A stretch of DNA of 11,813 bases from JAEXNA01 sp050486105 (lineage in GTDB: Bacteria; Vulcanimicrobiota; Xenobia; Xenobiales; JADMJV01), in the NCBI GenBank assembly GCA_050486105.1, contig JBJHCR010000203.1, positions 1 to 11,813 of the forward strand. The letters are read 5' to 3'. The notes under the pieces were generated by a model. That model was given only the letters and a program-made list of their open reading frames with translations, searched no databases and was not told where the DNA came from. This document shows, in pieces, positions 1-5,576 of this stretch. How positions within the stretch are numbered: position 1 is the stretch's first letter; the number at the start of each line of letters is the position of its first letter. The position numbers and the translations under genes are program-made.

Positions 1-2
1 CA

Positions 3-21
3 CCAACCCCTGAGTAAAGCT
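3..21. repeat. Direct repeat copy A (19 bp)
   Basis: Matches 829-847 at 18 of 19 positions (shared core CTGAGTAAAGCT). The two copies flank the nucleotidyltransferase gene pair. Beyond position 21 the copies diverge. It could be one end of a small integrated segment or a chance remnant. The left edge of the window hides what lies upstream. Confidence 0.45.
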
Positions 22-125
22 CTTGCTGCTGAACCTTCTCGCACCAGGTTAAGACCTGTCGGCGAAGACCGCCTTGCTTGACCTCCTTCCAGGGGCAACC
101 GAAAACCTGCCCGAATAGAATCCAA

Positions 126-626
126 GTGAGCAAACCGGAGCAAAGCATAGAGGACTATTTCTTCTTGCTCATCGATGCTTTGGAAGAGCACGAAGTGGAC
201 TATTTTGTCGTGGGAGGCATGGCGGTCAACCTGCACGGGCTGGTCAGAGCGACGGAGGACATCGATCTTTTCATCAAACCTAGCCCCGACAATATTGAGC
301 GATTGCGCCGAGCTCTTCACGATGTCTGGGATGATCCTTGCATCGACGAAATCTCTGCGGACGACCTCTGCGGCGATTATCCGGTCGTAAGGTACGGTCC
401 ACCTCAGGGAGCCTTTGTCATCGATCTCATGACCCGCGTCGGAGAAAACTTCGAGTTTTCCGACCTCGAGGCCATGGTGCTGGATGTCGATTCCAAGAAA
501 GTCCGAGTAGCGACACCGGAGGCCCTCTTCAAGATGAAAAGAAATACGGTCCGACCCCGAGATCGCAACGATGCCATAGCCCTACAGCAAAAATTCGGAT
601 TGGGAGGTGAGGAAAATGCCCCTTGA
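126..626 (+). CDS. Nucleotidyltransferase of the AbiEii/MNT type, probable toxin-antitoxin or defence component
   Basis: The protein shows the nucleotidyltransferase fold signature near its N-terminus: VVGGMAVNLHG followed by ATEDIDLFI, i.e. a GG motif and the metal-binding DxD pair. A third acidic residue is likely in FVIDLMTR. Near the C-terminus, TPEALFKMKR and RPRDRNDAIAL are typical of AbiEii/MNT-like nucleotidyltransferases, which transfer NMPs to protein or RNA targets. The frame is open back to a TTG at 78, but the extra 16 residues do not resemble the family. I prefer the GTG at 126, which has a -10-like TAGAAT at 116-121, although only 4 nt separate them and no Shine-Dalgarno is visible. 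The gene overlaps the next small gene by 11 bp, implying a two-gene unit. Toxin or defence function is inferred from family and layout only. Confidence 0.75.
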   Translation: MSKPEQSIEDYFFLLIDALEEHEVDYFVVGGMAVNLHGLVRATEDIDLFIKPSPDNIERLRRALHDVWDDPCIDEISADDLCGDYPVVRYGPPQGAFVIDLMTRVGENFEFSDLEAMVLDVDSKKVRVATPEALFKMKRNTVRPRDRNDAIALQQKFGLGGEENAP

Positions 627-843
627 AAGATTCGAATCGTTCGAAGACGCCGAAAGAGCGCTCTGGCTGCCATCCGGTCATCCTAAATGTATCGAGAAGT
701 GGGCCGCTCTTTTGGCCCTCACTCGTCGCATGCACCCTGACCGACAGCAACCTCGGGGAGTCCAGAAATATTCGTCGGTGTTAGAGCGATCAGACTCGAG
801 CGGTGCTGAGAGTTCCCGGACTCGAACCCCAACCTCTGAGTAA
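616..843 (+). CDS. Small partner protein of the nucleotidyltransferase, C-terminus probably replaced
   Basis: Starts at ATG 616 behind a strong GGAGGTGAGG ribosome binding site and overlaps the nucleotidyltransferase by 11 bp. The first ~55 residues (MPLERFESFEDAERALWLPS onward, ending PRGVQKYSSVLE) look like the compact conserved small protein I associate with such nucleotidyltransferase genes. I recall this association but cannot confirm it by search. The last ~18 residues are rich in Ser, Arg and Thr and are encoded by DNA with a reversed tRNA T-arm-like string. The TAA stop lies inside repeat copy B. I infer that the original 3' end was lost in a recombination event and the frame now runs to an accidental stop. 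A role as antitoxin is possible but unproven. Confidence 0.55.
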   Translation: MPLERFESFEDAERALWLPSGHPKCIEKWAALLALTRRMHPDRQQPRGVQKYSSVLERSDSSGAESSRTRTPTSE

Positions 844-847
844 AGCT
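812..847 (-). other. tRNA T-arm-like fragment with repeat copy B
   Basis: On the minus strand this reads through CAGAGGTTGGGGTTCGAGTC, which carries the GTTCGAGTC consensus of a tRNA T-arm. No D-arm, anticodon arm or clean acceptor stem can be built around it, and the T-stem pairs poorly. It is at most a decayed 3' fragment. Positions 829-847 are the second copy of the 19-bp repeat at 3-21. tRNA 3' ends are common integration sites, hence the interest. Confidence 0.3.
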
Positions 848-929
848 TCGCTTGGCATACATTTTTGAAGCAGACAGGGACCCTCCTATGATGGATAGTT
901 TCTAGAAGTCCAGAATTCCTCGATCAAAC

Positions 930-958
930 TTGACCAGTCTGACTAGACTGTCTAAAAT
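930..958 (+). promoter_or_regulatory. Promoter and operator of the first toxin-antitoxin operon
   Basis: TTGACC (930-935), exactly 17 nt, then TAAAAT (953-958). The spacer holds a perfect inverted repeat CAGTCT-GACT-AGACTG (935-950), a likely autoregulatory site for the antitoxin. Only 6 nt separate the -10 box from the GTG start at 965, so the transcript should be leaderless. Confidence 0.7.
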
Positions 959-964
959 GAAAGT

Positions 965-1240
965 GTGAGTCAAGACACTTACTCAACCTACGAGGCGAAA
1001 GCTCATCTGTCAGAACTCCTCCGCAAAGTGAGGGAGGGGAGGGTGGTCACCATCACCTATCGAGGCGAGCCTGTCGCCGAGGTGCGGCCCATCAGCCCTT
1101 CGCCAACAGACTTCGAAGACCACTTGCAAAAACTCTCTGACCAAGGCGTCTTAAAACGCGCCAAGTCGTTAGCCGGGGGTTTGAAGACCGTAGTGGATCA
1201 GCCAGGGGCCCTCGAGCGTTTCCTCCAAGATCGAGACTAA
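965..1240 (+). CDS. Phd/YefM-family antitoxin
   Basis: A 91-residue protein with the N-terminal Phd/YefM DNA-binding fold. STYEAKAHLSELLRKVREG is the dimerising helix region and VVTITYRGEPVAEVRPI the following strands. The C-terminal half is charged and probably wraps and neutralises the PIN toxin encoded 5 bp downstream. The GTG start is supported by the promoter, whose -10 box ends 6 nt upstream, and by the lack of any Shine-Dalgarno, consistent with leaderless translation. The antitoxin likely binds the palindrome in its own promoter. The family call is strong from motif and genetic order. The exact subfamily is not resolved. Confidence 0.88.
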   Translation: MSQDTYSTYEAKAHLSELLRKVREGRVVTITYRGEPVAEVRPISPSPTDFEDHLQKLSDQGVLKRAKSLAGGLKTVVDQPGALERFLQDRD

Positions 1241-1245
1241 ACGGA

Positions 1246-1638
1246 GTGCGGGTTGCCTATTTGGACACTTCGTGTTGCGTGGCCGTGGCCTTCGGGGAGC
1301 CTGGGAGCGCCGGGGTGTCCGAAAGGCTCTCGAGTTTTGACGAACTGCTCTCTTCTAATTTGCTGGAAGCTGAGCTCCGGGGAGCTTTTGCCCGAGAGCA
1401 CGTTCCCTTCGATTCCGCCCTGCTCAAGGGTATCGGCTGGATCCTACCCAAACGAACCTTAGGCCCTGAGTTTGCTCTGGTCCTCAGCGCCGGCTATGTG
1501 CGAGGTGCCGATCTCTGGCACCTAGCGGTGGCCCTGTCAATCAGCCAAAAACCCAGCGACCTCTGGTTTCTGACTCTCGATGAACGGCAACGCGAGGTGG
1601 CCCGGCTGTTGGGCTTTCGTATTGAAGAGTTTTCCTGA
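1246..1638 (+). CDS. vapC: PIN-domain ribonuclease toxin (VapC family)
   Basis: 130 residues, the usual VapC length. The acidic metal-binding set of a PIN nuclease is present: D7 in AYLDTS, E43 in LLEAEL, D89 in GADLWHLA and D112 in FLTLDERQ. VapC toxins cleave tRNA or rRNA and are held inactive by the cognate antitoxin. The GTG start follows the antitoxin stop by 5 bp. A GGAG overlaps the start codon too closely to act as a normal ribosome binding site, so translation is probably coupled to the antitoxin. The next in-frame candidate, TTG at 1261, would remove the first strand and is unlikely. The gene converges on the GRDP-like gene. Confidence 0.88.
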   Translation: MRVAYLDTSCCVAVAFGEPGSAGVSERLSSFDELLSSNLLEAELRGAFAREHVPFDSALLKGIGWILPKRTLGPEFALVLSAGYVRGADLWHLAVALSISQKPSDLWFLTLDERQREVARLLGFRIEEFS

Positions 1639-1652
1639 GACCGCCTGGAATT

Positions 1653-1701
1653 GCCGAAAGAGGCTGGCACCAAGCAACTGTGGGCCACGCTCTCTTCCGG
1701 C
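1653..1701. terminator. Hairpin between convergent genes, possible bidirectional terminator
   Basis: GCCGAAAGAG (1653-1662) pairs with CTCTTCCGGC (1692-1701) in 9 of 10 positions, the other being a possible G-U pair on one strand. An inner TGGC/GCCA stem (1665-1668, 1684-1687) adds to it. It lies exactly between two convergent genes. No clear U-tract follows on either strand, so the terminator call is tentative. Confidence 0.4.
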
Positions 1702-1711
1702 AAAGTGCAGC

Positions 1712-2140
1712 TTAAAAGAAGGGCTTGCAAGTTCCGCTTTGGCAGGTTCCCGTGCAACTTCCAGCCACCAGCAAGGTTTTGCAGGTGCCGGTGCAGGCTC
1801 CCGCTTCGAGCGGTGGCCAGAACGACTCGTCGATCTCGCCGAACTCGGCTTTGAGCGCGTCTCGAGTTCTTTGGTAACCCTTAAGATCGGGCTCATCGCA
1901 GGGATCGTGATGGATGTAAGAGCCGTACTCCTGAGCGCAATGTTCGGTGTACTCTCGGGTGCACAAAACAAATTCGTGCCAGGCTTCGTCCACCTTGGCA
2001 GAGGGAACGAAGAATTCTCCGGGATACGCTACGCAGAGCTTAAAGAACTTCAAGCATTCTTGAAAGCACTCCGGAGCTTTCTCCACTCCACTCTGGGCTA
2101 TTCGTCCTAGGACTTTCTTGATGGCTGTTTCGGTTAACAT
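1712..2140 (-). CDS. GRDP-like (glycine-rich domain protein-like) protein with cysteine-rich tail
   Basis: 142 residues. Residues ~46-80 contain VDEAWHEFVLCTREYTEHC followed by YGSYIHHDP. This matches the pattern of the GRDP-like domain (D..WH, a Tyr/Cys segment, then HHDP). The biochemical function of that domain in bacteria is not established. The domain ends near residue 110. A tail then carries two CTGTC motifs (C116/C120 and C129/C133) plus C138, a compact five-cysteine segment that could bind metal, form disulfides or be modified. The start is supported by AAAGGA about 6 nt upstream. It overlaps a 29-codon ORF by 7 nt, so the two are likely co-translated. No signal peptide is seen. Function unknown. 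Confidence 0.7.
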   Translation of the reverse strand: MLTETAIKKVLGRIAQSGVEKAPECFQECLKFFKLCVAYPGEFFVPSAKVDEAWHEFVLCTREYTEHCAQEYGSYIHHDPCDEPDLKGYQRTRDALKAEFGEIDESFWPPLEAGACTGTCKTLLVAGSCTGTCQSGTCKPFF

Positions 2141-2223
2141 GATTTTCCTTTCTGGGTTAGGCTCGACAGAGTCGTCGAGGGGGCGCTCTTGGGCATAGGG
2201 TTAGAAGCGTTTTGAATAAGCAT
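2134..2223 (-). CDS. Small ORF (29 aa), possible peptide or leader ORF coupled to the GRDP-like gene
   Basis: The ATG at 2223 has a near-ideal ribosome binding site, AAGGAG at 2231-2236 with 7 nt spacing. It opens a 29-codon frame, MLIQNASNPMPKSAP onward, ending KGKSC. Its TGT-TAA end overlaps the ATG of the GRDP-like gene, so the ORFs share 7 nt in different frames, a classic translational-coupling layout. The peptide is polar, rich in Ser/Thr/Lys, with one Cys at the very C-terminus. It may be a translated leader, or a short precursor peptide. I recognise no family. The ribosome binding site and the overlap are the only evidence. Confidence 0.5.
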   Translation of the reverse strand: MLIQNASNPMPKSAPSTTLSSLTQKGKSC

Positions 2224-2259
2224 AGGGAATCTCCTTAAGGTTTATGAACTCGGGACAGG

Positions 2260-2288
2260 GACGGCCGGACCGATTGAGACTGGCCGTC
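2260..2288. repeat. Inverted repeat GACGGCC/GGCCGTC
   Basis: A perfect 7-bp inverted repeat (2260-2266 and 2282-2288) with a 15-nt loop. It lies between the small hydrophobic ORF and the 29-codon ORF on the minus strand. No U-tract follows on the minus strand. It may attenuate or protect the transcript, or be incidental. Confidence 0.35.
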
Positions 2289-2311
2289 AAGAAAAGGGGG
2301 GTTGCTGGTTC

Positions 2312-2518
2312 TTAGTGCTTTAGGGCCACTTGAGCGAGAGTCCCAGCACCCAGGCCCAAGTAGAGCGGTATGGTGATGGAGGCGTTGTTGGTCAGCTGAG
2401 CGGCAGCCAAGCAGGCACCAGGCACGAATCCTTGCACCCCGAGCACCACTTCGGCGGCCCCATGAGTTCCCATCAAAACCGAACTCGCGGAGTGGAGTCG
2501 ATGAGAGCCGGTGGCCAT
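2312..2518 (-). CDS. Small hydrophobic Gly/Ala-rich protein, unknown function
   Basis: 68 residues with two apolar stretches: AAEVVLGVQGFVPGACLAA around residues 21-39 and ITIPLYLGLGAGTLAQVAL around 48-66. They could form a membrane hairpin. Codon third positions are clearly G/C-rich, as in the other genes here. A GAGGA-like sequence lies 11 nt before the ATG, a somewhat long spacing. It is upstream of and in the same direction as the 29-codon ORF and the GRDP-like gene, so the three may form one unit. The opposite-strand ORF across the same region looks compositionally like a shadow. I recognise no family. A small membrane or bacteriocin-like peptide is possible but unsupported. Confidence 0.45.
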   Translation of the reverse strand: MATGSHRLHSASSVLMGTHGAAEVVLGVQGFVPGACLAAAQLTNNASITIPLYLGLGAGTLAQVALKH

Positions 2519-2560
2519 GGCTCGAAGATCCTCGCAAACCTTGACCTTAAGCCCAGCACA

Positions 2561-2582
2561 TGATATTGATTGATCATTATCA
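2561..2582. promoter_or_regulatory. 10-2-10 palindrome, candidate Fur-family operator
   Basis: TGATATTGAT-TG-ATCATTATCA: 9 of 10 half-site positions are symmetric around a 2-nt centre. On the minus strand it reads GATAATGAT followed by AATCAATATC, close to a Fur-type box with one extra central base. It sits in the divergent gap between the minus-strand small ORF and the pilus-like gene. A possible promoter, TTGACC (2541-2546), 17 nt, weak TATTGA, would place the -10 box inside it. Confidence 0.45.
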
Positions 2583-2634
2583 AGTGCTTCGGAGAGTTTT
2601 GTTTTTGGGGGGTCCGGATTTGCGAAAAGGTGAG

Positions 2635-4449
2635 ATGGTCCGGTCTACGGGATTTGCGCTCTTTCTAGTACTGGTCAAGGTCTTTATCTTCGCTTTGATC
2701 GTCGCCGCTCTCGGAACGGTAGCCTTAAAGAATCTGAGGACGGTATCTGAAAAAAGTTGGGAAAGGCAAGCTCGATTTGCCGCCTATGCCGGAATCCAGG
2801 CCGCTCTAGCCGAGCTGGACCAGGACGTTCATTGGGAACCAAGTCTTTGGACGCTTGAACTCGGAGACAGCGGAAATCTGTACTGCACCGTCGAGGTTCA
2901 CAACAACATCAGCAGCTCCGATGGTTCGGCGATCCTTGCTCCAGACAACACTTGGGTCCCACCAGGGATGGCCTGGGTTCGAGCTCGCGGCTATCTCGGG
3001 GAAGTGGGTTCCTACCAAACCGGAACCCTGATAGGATTGGTCGAGAGATTTCGCCCGACGTTTGACCATGCAATATTTGGAAATACCGGCATAAATCTCA
3101 ACTCTACCGATGTCCTGTGCTACGACTCCAGCGTTGTCGATGGAGCAGTCAGCAGCCAAGGTGCGGCAAGAAGACTTGCTCACCTCGGAACCAACAGCAG
3201 CAATTCCCTTGCCATTCAAGTCCTTGGAGGCTGGGTAGATGGGAACGTTTATTCTGGACTCGGATCGAATCCCACCGGGGTAGTCTCGTTGGGCAGTGGA
3301 GCCACTTCTAGCGGACAAACTCTTTCCCTAGATAATGACAAGGAACTTTTTCGCTTTCGGACCTCACTTCCCACTTCCCCTGCCCCAACTACGGATTTGA
3401 GGATCCCTTACAGAAGCGGCGACGACTTCGTTTTCCTCTGGGAAGTTGCAGAACTGGGAGGTCACCTTCCTCTACAAAGTAGCTACAGCAATCTTGACAT
3501 ACGAGCTAACAATCCAGACTGGGCCAGACCGCACTGGCCTTCATCCGAAAGTCGAAACTTTAGTACGAACCTGTTCTCTGGTGAATACTACGTCTCAGGA
3601 GACCTGACGTTTCGAAGTGATCCTCACTTCTTGAACGGTCCGACCCAAATCAATGTTCACGCCAACGATGAATTCCCCGTAGTGATCTATGTCGCCGGGA
3701 ATGTCGACCTAAGCAACGTTATCGTCAACGCAGGAGCCGGCGCAACGGGCGGTCCACCTAATCCTCGCCGACTCCAGATCTATACCATGAGTGATCACTC
3801 TACTTTCACTATGGTCAACAGTGAATTCCATGGAGTCGTAGCCGGCCACCGCATGAGAGTGAACATCCTGAACAGTCAACTCTTTGGGGCCTTGATCGCC
3901 GATGTGGTAAATGCAACCCAGAGTACAGTGCACTACGATGTCAACCTGAGAGGAGTTTCCCTCAATGGGCGAAGCGCCTTCACTGCCACGACCATCAAAG
4001 TCGCCAGTCACCAGGAGTCGACTCAAATCGCCGGCGATCCTGGAAAAGCCGGCCCTCCGCCCCCCGGAACAGAAGAGATTGCTCTAAACCCGGTGGACGG
4101 CACTCGACCAGCCGATGGCAGCAACCCCCAGGTGCCTACCGGGAGAGTCGTTATACCCGAAGCCGAAGTTCTGGTCGGCGGGGGGGATGATGGAGGCGGA
4201 GACGACGGCGGAGGCGGAGATGATGGCGGCGGAGACGATGGAGGCGGAGACGACGGCGGAGGAGACGATGGAGGCGGAGACGATGGAGGCGGAGACGACG
4301 GCGGCGGAGATGATGGCGGAGGAGACGACGGAGGCGGAGGAGACGATGGCGGAGGGGATGGCTTGACTTGTCCTGGCTGTGGAGGAACTTTGATAGTTTG
4401 GTGTGATGCATGTGAAGAATACTACTGCGACACCTGTGGACACATGTAG
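2635..4449 (+). CDS. PilX-like type IV pilus-associated surface protein with Asp/Gly repeat and zinc-ribbon-like tail
   Basis: The frame is open from 2560, but ATG 2635 has AAAGGTGAG upstream and puts a class III signal directly at the N-terminus. RSTG precedes a ~25-residue apolar helix starting FALFLVLVKVFIFALIV, then an amphipathic stretch with QARFAAYAGIQAALAELDQD as in PilX/GspK-like minor pilins. There is no Glu at +5, as in GspK. Residues ~330-450 form a repetitive beta-rich domain (YYVSGDLTF, VVIYVAGNVDL, FHGVVAGHRMRV, LFGALIADVV, VHYD) resembling the PilX-like adhesin domain DUF7305. Then come a Pro-rich linker, about 12 GGGDD units (residues ~515-576 from this start), and a tail with three CxxC pairs (CPGC, CDAC, CDTC) like a zinc ribbon. 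Probably assembled in the envelope or secreted, and lacking other pilus genes nearby. The tail is unusual. Confidence 0.75.
   Translation: MVRSTGFALFLVLVKVFIFALIVAALGTVALKNLRTVSEKSWERQARFAAYAGIQAALAELDQDVHWEPSLWTLELGDSGNLYCTVEVHNNISSSDGSAILAPDNTWVPPGMAWVRARGYLGEVGSYQTGTLIGLVERFRPTFDHAIFGNTGINLNSTDVLCYDSSVVDGAVSSQGAARRLAHLGTNSSNSLAIQVLGGWVDGNVYSGLGSNPTGVVSLGSGATSSGQTLSLDNDKELFRFRTSLPTSPAPTTDLRIPYRSGDDFVFLWEVAELGGHLPLQSSYSNLDIRANNPDWARPHWPSSESRNFSTNLFSGEYYVSGDLTFRSDPHFLNGPTQINVHANDEFPVVIYVAGNVDLSNVIVNAGAGATGGPPNPRRLQIYTMSDHSTFTMVNSEFHGVVAGHRMRVNILNSQLFGALIADVVNATQSTVHYDVNLRGVSLNGRSAFTATTIKVASHQESTQIAGDPGKAGPPPPGTEEIALNPVDGTRPADGSNPQVPTGRVVIPEAEVLVGGGDDGGGDDGGGGDDGGGDDGGGDDGGGDDGGGDDGGGDDGGGDDGGGDDGGGGDDGGGDGLTCPGCGGTLIVWCDACEEYYCDTCGHM
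4177..4362 (+). repeat. Tandem repeat of ~15 bp encoding (GGGDD)n
   Basis: About twelve in-frame copies of a 15-18 bp unit (GGAGGCGGAGACGAT type), translating as GGGDD or GGGGDD. Third-position T/C and A/C changes show the copies are not identical. The unit length keeps the frame when copies are gained or lost. The encoded stretch is highly acidic and flexible, a possible calcium-binding linker. Confidence 0.95.
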
Positions 4450-4470
4450 CTGTATGGTGACCCTGGCTAT

Positions 4471-4520
4471 GAGGTCCAACCGAAAAGTCAGTCGAGAGTG
4501 TAGATTCGACTCTGGACCTC
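4471..4520. repeat. Nested inverted repeat, possible structured RNA or terminator
   Basis: Outer stem GAGGTCCA (4471-4478) with TGGACCTC (4513-4520), 8 of 8 pairs. Inner stem AGTCGA (4490-4495) with TCGACT (4506-4511), 6 of 6, closing a 10-nt loop. It lies just after the pilus-like gene and before the thioesterase. No U-tract follows, so it is not a textbook terminator. It is too short for a tRNA despite the acceptor-like stem. Confidence 0.45.
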
Positions 4521-4612
4521 GCCTAGCCGCCTTAAAGCGGGAATTCTGGGAGTGCCCCGTTCAAATCCCAAGGGTCCAAGGTAAATGGCCCCGACCCTAC
4601 AAAGCCACTCCC

Positions 4613-5044
4613 ATGAATTTTGAATTAAGGGTTCGAGAGAGCTTTGAAAAACAAGCCGTCATGCACACCTTGGGAATGAGTCTGCAACGAGTGGCCAAAG
4701 GCGAGGTGGATATCACCTTTGACCACCGTGAGGATCTCACCCAGCAGCACGGATTTATTCATGCCGGGGTCTTGGCAACCGCTCTCGACAGCGCTTGCGG
4801 CTACGCGGCCTTTTCCACCATGTCCGAAGACGCTGCGGTGCTGTCCATTGAGTTCAAAACCAACCTACTGCGCCCCGCCAAGGGGAGCATCTACTCGGCT
4901 CGAGCCCGAGTGGTCAAAGCTGGTCGCAATATCACTTTCTGCGAAGCCTCAGCCTTCGCCCACAGCGAAGATAAAGAGGTATTAGTTGCCACCATGTCGG
5001 CAACCATGATGGCCGTACGCGGGCGAGAAGACGTGAACAATTGA
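4613..5044 (+). CDS. PaaI-type hotdog-fold thioesterase
   Basis: 143 residues starting MNFELRVRESFEKQAVMHTLG. The hotdog thioesterase signature follows: QQHGFIHAGVLATALDSACG, where the HGG/HAG loop and Asp lie at the active site, then SIEFKTNLLRPAKG on the central strand and a C-terminal strand VLVATMSATMMAV. Such enzymes hydrolyse acyl-CoA thioesters, often aryl-CoAs or misloaded intermediates, as tetramers in the cytoplasm. The frame is open back to 4403, but the upstream 70 residues overlap the preceding gene, contain the inverted repeat at 4471-4520 and do not resemble the family. No Shine-Dalgarno is visible. Substrate cannot be inferred from the neighbours. Confidence 0.88.
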   Translation: MNFELRVRESFEKQAVMHTLGMSLQRVAKGEVDITFDHREDLTQQHGFIHAGVLATALDSACGYAAFSTMSEDAAVLSIEFKTNLLRPAKGSIYSARARVVKAGRNITFCEASAFAHSEDKEVLVATMSATMMAVRGREDVNN

Positions 5045-5113
5045 ACCCGACCCTGGTGGCTCACTAGGGCAAATCATGTCAAGATTGTTCAATCCCGATC
5101 TTGTGAAGTCGGC

Positions 5114-5125
5114 TAAACTGGGCTC
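5114..5125 (+). promoter_or_regulatory. Possible leaderless -10 box of the methyltransferase fragment
   Basis: TAAACT at 5114-5119 is followed by 6 nt and then the ATG, the same spacing as at the two toxin-antitoxin promoters and the GTPase promoter. No convincing -35 box lies 17 nt upstream. An inverted repeat CAAGAT/ATCTTG (5080-5085, 5098-5103) lies where a regulator might bind. Confidence 0.35.
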
Positions 5126-5353
5126 ATGAAACAACCGCTGATTCTTTTTGACGGCGAGCGAGCCTCCGGCTACGATGACCGCTACGCCCGCCTGGCTCCT
5201 TTCAAAGAAGCCCTGCACCTGAACACGCGCCTCGTTCTGAGCAAACTCCCCAGCCAGGCCCGAGTCTTGATTGTGGGAGCAGGAACCGGAGCAGAACTTC
5301 TTTACCTAGCCCAGTCCGCTCCCGACTGGCACTTCACTGTGGTAGAGCCGTCC
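5126..5353 (+). pseudogene. 5' fragment of a class I SAM-dependent methyltransferase gene
   Basis: The first ~76 residues look like an ordinary class I methyltransferase. An N-terminal helical region is followed by VLIVGAGTGAELLYLAQ, the glycine-rich SAM-binding motif I, and WHFTVVEPS, the strand ending in the acidic residue of motif II. Right after VVEPS the sequence turns into low-complexity PSPSRTSLAP and ends at 5461. That part is simply the reverse complement of the minus-strand 78-aa gene. The catalytic core that should follow (another 120 or more residues) is missing. I infer a deletion or rearrangement with a breakpoint close to 5354. The fragment cannot be an active enzyme. Confidence 0.75.
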
Positions 5354-5570
5354 AGAGCGCTTCCCCCTTCACCCTCTCGAACCAGCTTAGCACCTGTCGA
5401 CGATGCTCCTCACCATAGAGTTCTACGAATCTTTTGTCCAACTTATTATTCAAGGTCTTGAGCTGCTGGATGCGCTGCTCTACGTAGGTTGGGGTGAGGG
5501 GAGTGTTGCAGAGAACCTCGATGCAGTATCTCCACTCGGAAAAGCTCTGCGGAAGTCGGAAGCCTGCCAT
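5334..5570 (-). CDS. Small protein encoded directly after the COG0523 GTPase, unknown function
   Basis: 78 residues, MAGFRLPQSFSEWRYCIEVL onward, rich in charged and aromatic residues and predicted mostly helical (YVEQRIQQLKTLNNKLDKRF). The ATG lies 6 nt after the GTPase stop, in the same frame, so one TGA and two codons separate the proteins. No Shine-Dalgarno is seen, so reinitiation or coupling is likely. Its last few codons extend into the truncated methyltransferase, so the natural C-terminus may be altered by the junction near 5354. Position suggests an accessory of the zinc GTPase, but I recognise no family. Confidence 0.65.
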   Translation of the reverse strand: MAGFRLPQSFSEWRYCIEVLCNTPLTPTYVEQRIQQLKTLNNKLDKRFVELYGEEHRRQVLSWFERVKGEALWTALPQ

Positions 5571-5576
5571 CTGAAT

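Noticed and set aside
78..125. TTG 78 as start of the nucleotidyltransferase, or TTGACC at 78-83 as a -35 box
   Set aside because: The extra residues are unlike the family, and the distance to the -10-like TAGAAT (32 nt) is too long for one promoter.
1580..2110. Long plus-strand ORF opposite the GRDP-like gene
   Set aside because: It is antisense to a gene with a recognisable domain and ribosome binding site, and shows no protein-like motifs.
2330..2563. Plus-strand ORF opposite the small hydrophobic protein
   Set aside because: Composition is low-complexity and shadow-like, and no ribosome binding site is seen.
4177..4362. CRISPR-like array
   Set aside because: The 15-bp units are contiguous, without spacers, and in frame with a coding sequence.
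4084..4479. Minus-strand ORFs across the GGGDD repeat
   Set aside because: They are repeat artefacts (SAxVVSAS and RLRLHRLR strings) of the tandem coding repeat.
4553..4585. CGTTCAAATCCC resembles a tRNA T-loop and 3' arm
   Set aside because: No matching T-stem, acceptor stem, D-arm or anticodon arm can be built around it.
4403..4612. 70-residue N-terminal extension of the thioesterase frame
   Set aside because: It overlaps the preceding gene and covers an inverted repeat. The hotdog domain begins only after ATG 4613.
5354..5461. C-terminal part of the methyltransferase ORF as a genuine protein tail
   Set aside because: It is the antisense of the 78-aa gene and has none of the later methyltransferase motifs.
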